From assembly GCA_019739335.1 (NCBI GenBank), contig CP073261.1:1308818-1372817 (forward strand): DNA of 64,000 nt, written 5' to 3'. This stretch comes from Erythrobacter sp. (GTDB lineage Bacteria > Pseudomonadota > Alphaproteobacteria > Sphingomonadales > Sphingomonadaceae). Within the stretch, counting starts at the first letter, position 1; every line of letters starts with the position of its first letter. Made by a program: the position numbers and the translations under genes. This document shows positions 61,515 through 64,000 of this stretch, piece by piece. The notes beneath the pieces were generated by a model that saw only the letters and a list, made by a program, of their open reading frames with translations, was not told where the DNA came from and did not search any database.

Positions 61515-62407
61515 CCACAATCGGCTTCCTTGGCCTTGGCCGCATGGGCGCGCCGATGGCGGGCAATCTGCTCGCGGCCGGGCACGACCTGTTCGTGCAC
61601 GATCTCTCGCCCGACGCCGTTGCCGCACTGGTACAGCAGGGCGCGACCGCGGCGGGATCGGCAGCGGCGCTGGGGCGGCAGTGCGAAGTGGTGTTTACCA
61701 GCCTGCCCACCCCCGCTGTCTTGCGCGAAGCGACGCTCGGCCCGGACAGCATTTTCGTGCGCGGCCAGCCAAGGCTCTTCTGCGACCTGTCCACCTCCGG
61801 CCCGCAAGCCGCGCAGGAAATTGCCGCTGCGCTCACTCCGCGCGGGGTGGCCTGTTTCGACGCGCCGGTATCGGGCGGAATCAAGGGTGCGGTCGAAGCG
61901 ACGATCGCGATCATGGTCGGCGGCCCGCATGCCGAATATGAAGCCGTGCTGCGCCCGCTGCTCGAAGCGATCGGGAGGCCGACGCACATGGGCGAAGCGC
62001 CCGGTTCCGGGCAGGTGATGAAGCTTGTCAACAACCTGCTCGGCGCGGTGGCCATCGGGGTGACGGCGGAAGGCATGGCCTTCGGGATCAAGGCCGGGCT
62101 GGACCCTGAGAAGATGATCGCGGTGCTCAACCAGTCGACCGGGATCAATTCCGCCACCCGCGACAAGTGGCCCAGAAGCGTGCTCCCGCGCACCTTCGAC
62201 TTCGGCTTCGCCGCCGCGCTGAGCCTGAAGGACACGCGGTTACTTCTCGACGAAGCGGCGGCAGCCGGCGTGCCCCTGCCGATCGGCGAAATCGTTGCGG
62301 ACTATCTTGAGCGGACTCTGGCGCGTGAGGGGCCGCAGGCGGATTTCACCGCGATTGCCAAGGTGGTGGAGGAGGCGGCGGGGCTGGACCCGGAACGCAG
62401 CAACTAA
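61511..62407 (+). CDS. 3-hydroxyisobutyrate-dehydrogenase-like oxidoreductase
   Basis: A 298-residue beta-hydroxyacid dehydrogenase. Nucleotide motif GFLGLGRMGAPMAGNLL at residue 5; substrate motif FDAPVSGGIKGAVEA; catalytic lysine in MKLVNNLLGA. The family oxidises 3-hydroxyacids such as 3-hydroxyisobutyrate, tartronate semialdehyde or 6-phosphogluconate-like acids. Coupled to the MBL gene by ATGA. Its role here is probably in the same pathway. Confidence 0.9.
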   Translation: MTTIGFLGLGRMGAPMAGNLLAAGHDLFVHDLSPDAVAALVQQGATAAGSAAALGRQCEVVFTSLPTPAVLREATLGPDSIFVRGQPRLFCDLSTSGPQAAQEIAAALTPRGVACFDAPVSGGIKGAVEATIAIMVGGPHAEYEAVLRPLLEAIGRPTHMGEAPGSGQVMKLVNNLLGAVAIGVTAEGMAFGIKAGLDPEKMIAVLNQSTGINSATRDKWPRSVLPRTFDFGFAAALSLKDTRLLLDEAAAAGVPLPIGEIVADYLERTLAREGPQADFTAIAKVVEEAAGLDPERSN

Positions 62408-62470
62408 GCCGTTGCTTCATCATGGTTTACGCGCTTGCACCCGCAAAGGCGGGAGCGCATATTCCGCTCC

Positions 62471-62851
62471 ATGCTCTTCGCCCTCCTCCTCGCCGCACAG
62501 TTCGCTGCCGATGTGTTGCCGGTTGGGCAGTACGAAGGCAGCTGCATTTATCCGCAGGCGGTGGTGGACCGCGCCGAAGGCACCGAACTGCTGACCTGCC
62601 AACGCGCCGAGATTGCCCGCGATTCGATCGCTTTCGGGCTGGCGGGATGGAATGTCGAAACGCGCTTTTCGGGCACGTTCGATGGCGACCGCCTGACGGT
62701 CGAGAGCGTCACCCTGAGCAATGGCCGCACGCTGCCGGTGCGCGGGCTATGCCAGGTCTATTACTCGGGCGACGAAGTCTCGACCATCGCCTGCACCGCG
62801 ATCAACGATTTCGAAGGCTCGGTTGCGGCGAATTTCGTCCGCGCGGGTTAG
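62471..62851 (+). CDS. Exported protein of unknown function
   Basis: A 126-residue protein starting MLFALLLAAQFAADVLP, a short signal or anchor. The mature part contains four cysteines (GSCIYP, LLTCQRA, RGLCQVYY and TIACTAIND), possibly two disulphides. Start at ATG 62471; an in-frame start at 62435 gives a longer form. The end overlaps the convergent SDR gene by four bases. I do not recognise the family; it may not belong to the catabolic cluster. Confidence 0.65.
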   Translation: MLFALLLAAQFAADVLPVGQYEGSCIYPQAVVDRAEGTELLTCQRAEIARDSIAFGLAGWNVETRFSGTFDGDRLTVESVTLSNGRTLPVRGLCQVYYSGDEVSTIACTAINDFEGSVAANFVRAG

Positions 62852-63639
62852 ATATCGTTGCGGATCGTCGCCAGCGCCCCGCCGTCGATTTCCCACTTCG
62901 CGCCGTTGACGTAACTCGCCTCTTCGCTGAGCAGGAAGCTGACCACATCGCCCACTTCGCGCGGCTGGCCGACGCGGTTGAGCGTGGCCACCTGCCCCAG
63001 CTTCTCCATCCCCGCCGCCACGTCACCATCGAACATCTGTTCGAGCATGCCCACCAGCAGCGGGGTTTCGATCACGCCGGGCATCACGCAGTTCACCCGC
63101 ACGCCCTTTTGCGCGACTTCGCTCGCGGCGGTGCGCGTCAGCCCGACTGCGCCATGCTTGGCGGCATTGTAGGCGCAGGCGCCCGCCAGCCCGCGTTCGG
63201 AGCCAATGGAGGCGGTGTTGACCACCGCGCCCTTCCCGGCAGCGACCATGTGCGGGAGGACGAAGCGCAGGCCGAGGAACATCGAGCGCAGGTTCACGCG
63301 GATGATCCTGTCGAACATGGCAATGTCGTATTCGTGGGTGGGGGCGAGGTCGCCTTCGATTCCGGCGTTGTTGAAGAAGCCGTCGATTCTGCCGAAAGCC
63401 TGCATCGCGGCATCTGCATAGCCCGCCACGGCCGCCTCGTCGGCGCAATCGGCGACATGCCCAATGGCGGTGTGGCCCGCTGCCGTCAGTTCCGCCGCCC
63501 GCGCGGCCAGCCGTTCGCCGTCGATATCGACCATTAACAGCTGCGCACCTTCACGGGCGAGAATTTCGCATGTGGCAAAGCCGATCGCCCCCGCCGCGCC
63601 GGTGACGATGATCGAGCTTCCTTGATGCCGTAATGTCAT
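62848..63639 (-). CDS. Short-chain dehydrogenase/reductase
   Basis: A 263-residue SDR. The nucleotide motif is VTGAAGAIGFATCEIL near residue 13 and the catalytic Y/K are in CAYNAAKHGAVGL, with S in NTASIGSE. It acts on an unknown alcohol or ketone. It lies on the strand opposite to the first cluster genes and ends in the small exported protein's gene. Upstream is a repeat element and then the truncated FAD gene, which is on the same strand. Confidence 0.9.
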   Translation of the reverse strand: MTLRHQGSSIIVTGAAGAIGFATCEILAREGAQLLMVDIDGERLAARAAELTAAGHTAIGHVADCADEAAVAGYADAAMQAFGRIDGFFNNAGIEGDLAPTHEYDIAMFDRIIRVNLRSMFLGLRFVLPHMVAAGKGAVVNTASIGSERGLAGACAYNAAKHGAVGLTRTAASEVAQKGVRVNCVMPGVIETPLLVGMLEQMFDGDVAAGMEKLGQVATLNRVGQPREVGDVVSFLLSEEASYVNGAKWEIDGGALATIRNDI

Positions 63640-63656
63640 TCTCTCTCTCCTCTTTC

Positions 63657-63755
63657 GTCATTGCGAGCGAAGCGAAGCAATCCAGTCCCGCTGTTGCGCC
63701 CTCGCACAACCCTCGGGACTGGATTGCCGCGTCGCCTTCGGCTCCTCGCAATGAC
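63657..63755. repeat. 99-base imperfect palindromic dispersed repeat
   Basis: Outer arms GTCATTGCGAG (63657-63667) and CTCGCAATGAC (63745-63755) are perfect inverted copies, as are inner arms at 63677-63690 and 63714-63727 (14 base pairs, core CAATCCAGTCCCG). The sequence with GAGCGAAGCGAAGCAATCC is a widely dispersed repeat of sphingomonads and other alphaproteobacteria. It fills the gap between the SDR and the truncated flavoprotein gene. Confidence 0.9.
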
Positions 63756-63765
63756 CAAGACTTAC

Positions 63766-64000
63766 TCAACCCACCCGGATCTGATCGAAAGCGACACCGA
63801 TGTCCTCGGCCATCACCATCGCGGTGGCCCTCCCCGCGCCGAACACCCCGCCGCCCGGGTGCTGGAACGGCCCGACCAGGTACAGCCGCTCCACTCCCGG
63901 CACGCGGTAGCCGCCCAGTTCGGGCGTCGGTCGGTGCGCGCCCGACTGGTAGGGGGTGGTGGCAATGCCGTGCAGGTCGCCGCGATAAAAGCTGGGCGAA
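63766..64000 (-). CDS. CrtI-like NAD(P)/FAD oxidoreductase, C-terminal end (cut by window edge)
   Basis: The last 78 codons of a frame entering from the right edge. The tail YLVGPFQHPGGGVFGAGRATA and MAEDIGVAFDQIR matches the C-terminal FAD-binding end of phytoene-desaturase-like flavoproteins. Such proteins also occur in catabolic loci with no carotenoid role. The nucleotide-binding N-terminus is outside the window, so the subfamily is unknown. It is on the same strand as the SDR, with the repeat between them. Confidence 0.8.
   Translation of the reverse strand, partial: SPSFYRGDLHGIATTPYQSGAHRPTPELGGYRVPGVERLYLVGPFQHPGGGVFGAGRATAMVMAEDIGVAFDQIRVG

Noticed and set aside
1..64000. CRISPR arrays, prophage, rRNA or insertion sequences
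   Set aside because: I found no regularly spaced repeats, phage structural genes, ribosomal RNA or transposase frames.

Overview
The window is a gene-dense, high-GC stretch of an alphaproteobacterial chromosome. The gene set points to the order Sphingomonadales, most likely an Erythrobacteraceae-type organism: long-form Hpf next to PtsN, a DUF1491 protein, a PopZ/DUF2497 protein beside TolC, a large NAD-type glutamate dehydrogenase, a LytS/LytTR pair, PhaB, GlnE, and dispersed palindromic repeats typical of sphingomonads. The species assignment is inference. There is no rRNA, phage, insertion sequence or CRISPR array. I see one tRNA, tRNA-Leu(UAA).

Layout. 1-4.4 kb: housekeeping genes on the plus strand (aroE end, coaE, dnaQ, hpf, ptsN, thioesterase, DUF1491, cell-wall hydrolase). 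4.5-9.6 kb: a mostly minus block with xthA, an ErpA-type Fe-S carrier, a CBS protein, a thioredoxin-like ferredoxin, PopZ, TolC and a PIMT-like protein. 9.7-16 kb: fumarase, the LytS/LytTR pair, a lipid-kinase-like protein, a phosphoesterase and a DivK-like receiver. 16-23.2 kb: a polysaccharide cluster (GT4 glycosyltransferase, AlgD-like dehydrogenase, methyltransferase, GDP-L-fucose genes gmd and fcl, priming sugar transferase). 23.3-27.9 kb: a DUF3576-leuS-lptE-holA operon with a recognisable promoter. 28-33 kb: an envelope protein with a textbook terminator, phaB, a frameshifted nuclease gene, small proteins, galU and an M23 peptidase. 33-43 kb: bcp, glnE, an M28 peptidase, an agmatine-deiminase-family protein, thrS, a hydrolase and a luciferase-like monooxygenase. 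43-57 kb: NAD-glutamate dehydrogenase, a ferredoxin-reductase-like flavoprotein, queG, an ABC-2 exporter, a Tat/lipoprotein MsrB, then a GT-C/GtrA/FAD-oxidoreductase trio. 57-64 kb: a tandem PilZ protein, the tRNA and an apparent catabolic cluster (GMC oxidoreductase, two metallo-beta-lactamase-fold hydrolases, an HIBADH-like dehydrogenase, an SDR and a truncated CrtI-like flavoprotein).

The most interesting signal is upstream of thrS. A 23-codon reading frame (41409-41480, minus strand) has seven threonine codons in eight, and is followed by two RNA hairpins that cannot form together. This has the anatomy of a threonine-sensing leader-peptide attenuator controlling threonyl-tRNA synthetase. 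Upstream is a possible promoter placed so that the leader mRNA would be leaderless. A standard terminator U-run is missing, so the read-out mechanism is unclear.

Other points worth a second look are a nuclease gene split by an apparent one-base deletion, a response-regulator start codon built from a dispersed palindrome, the GT-C/GtrA/FAD trio as a possible lipid-linked glycosylation module, and the catabolic cluster at the right end.
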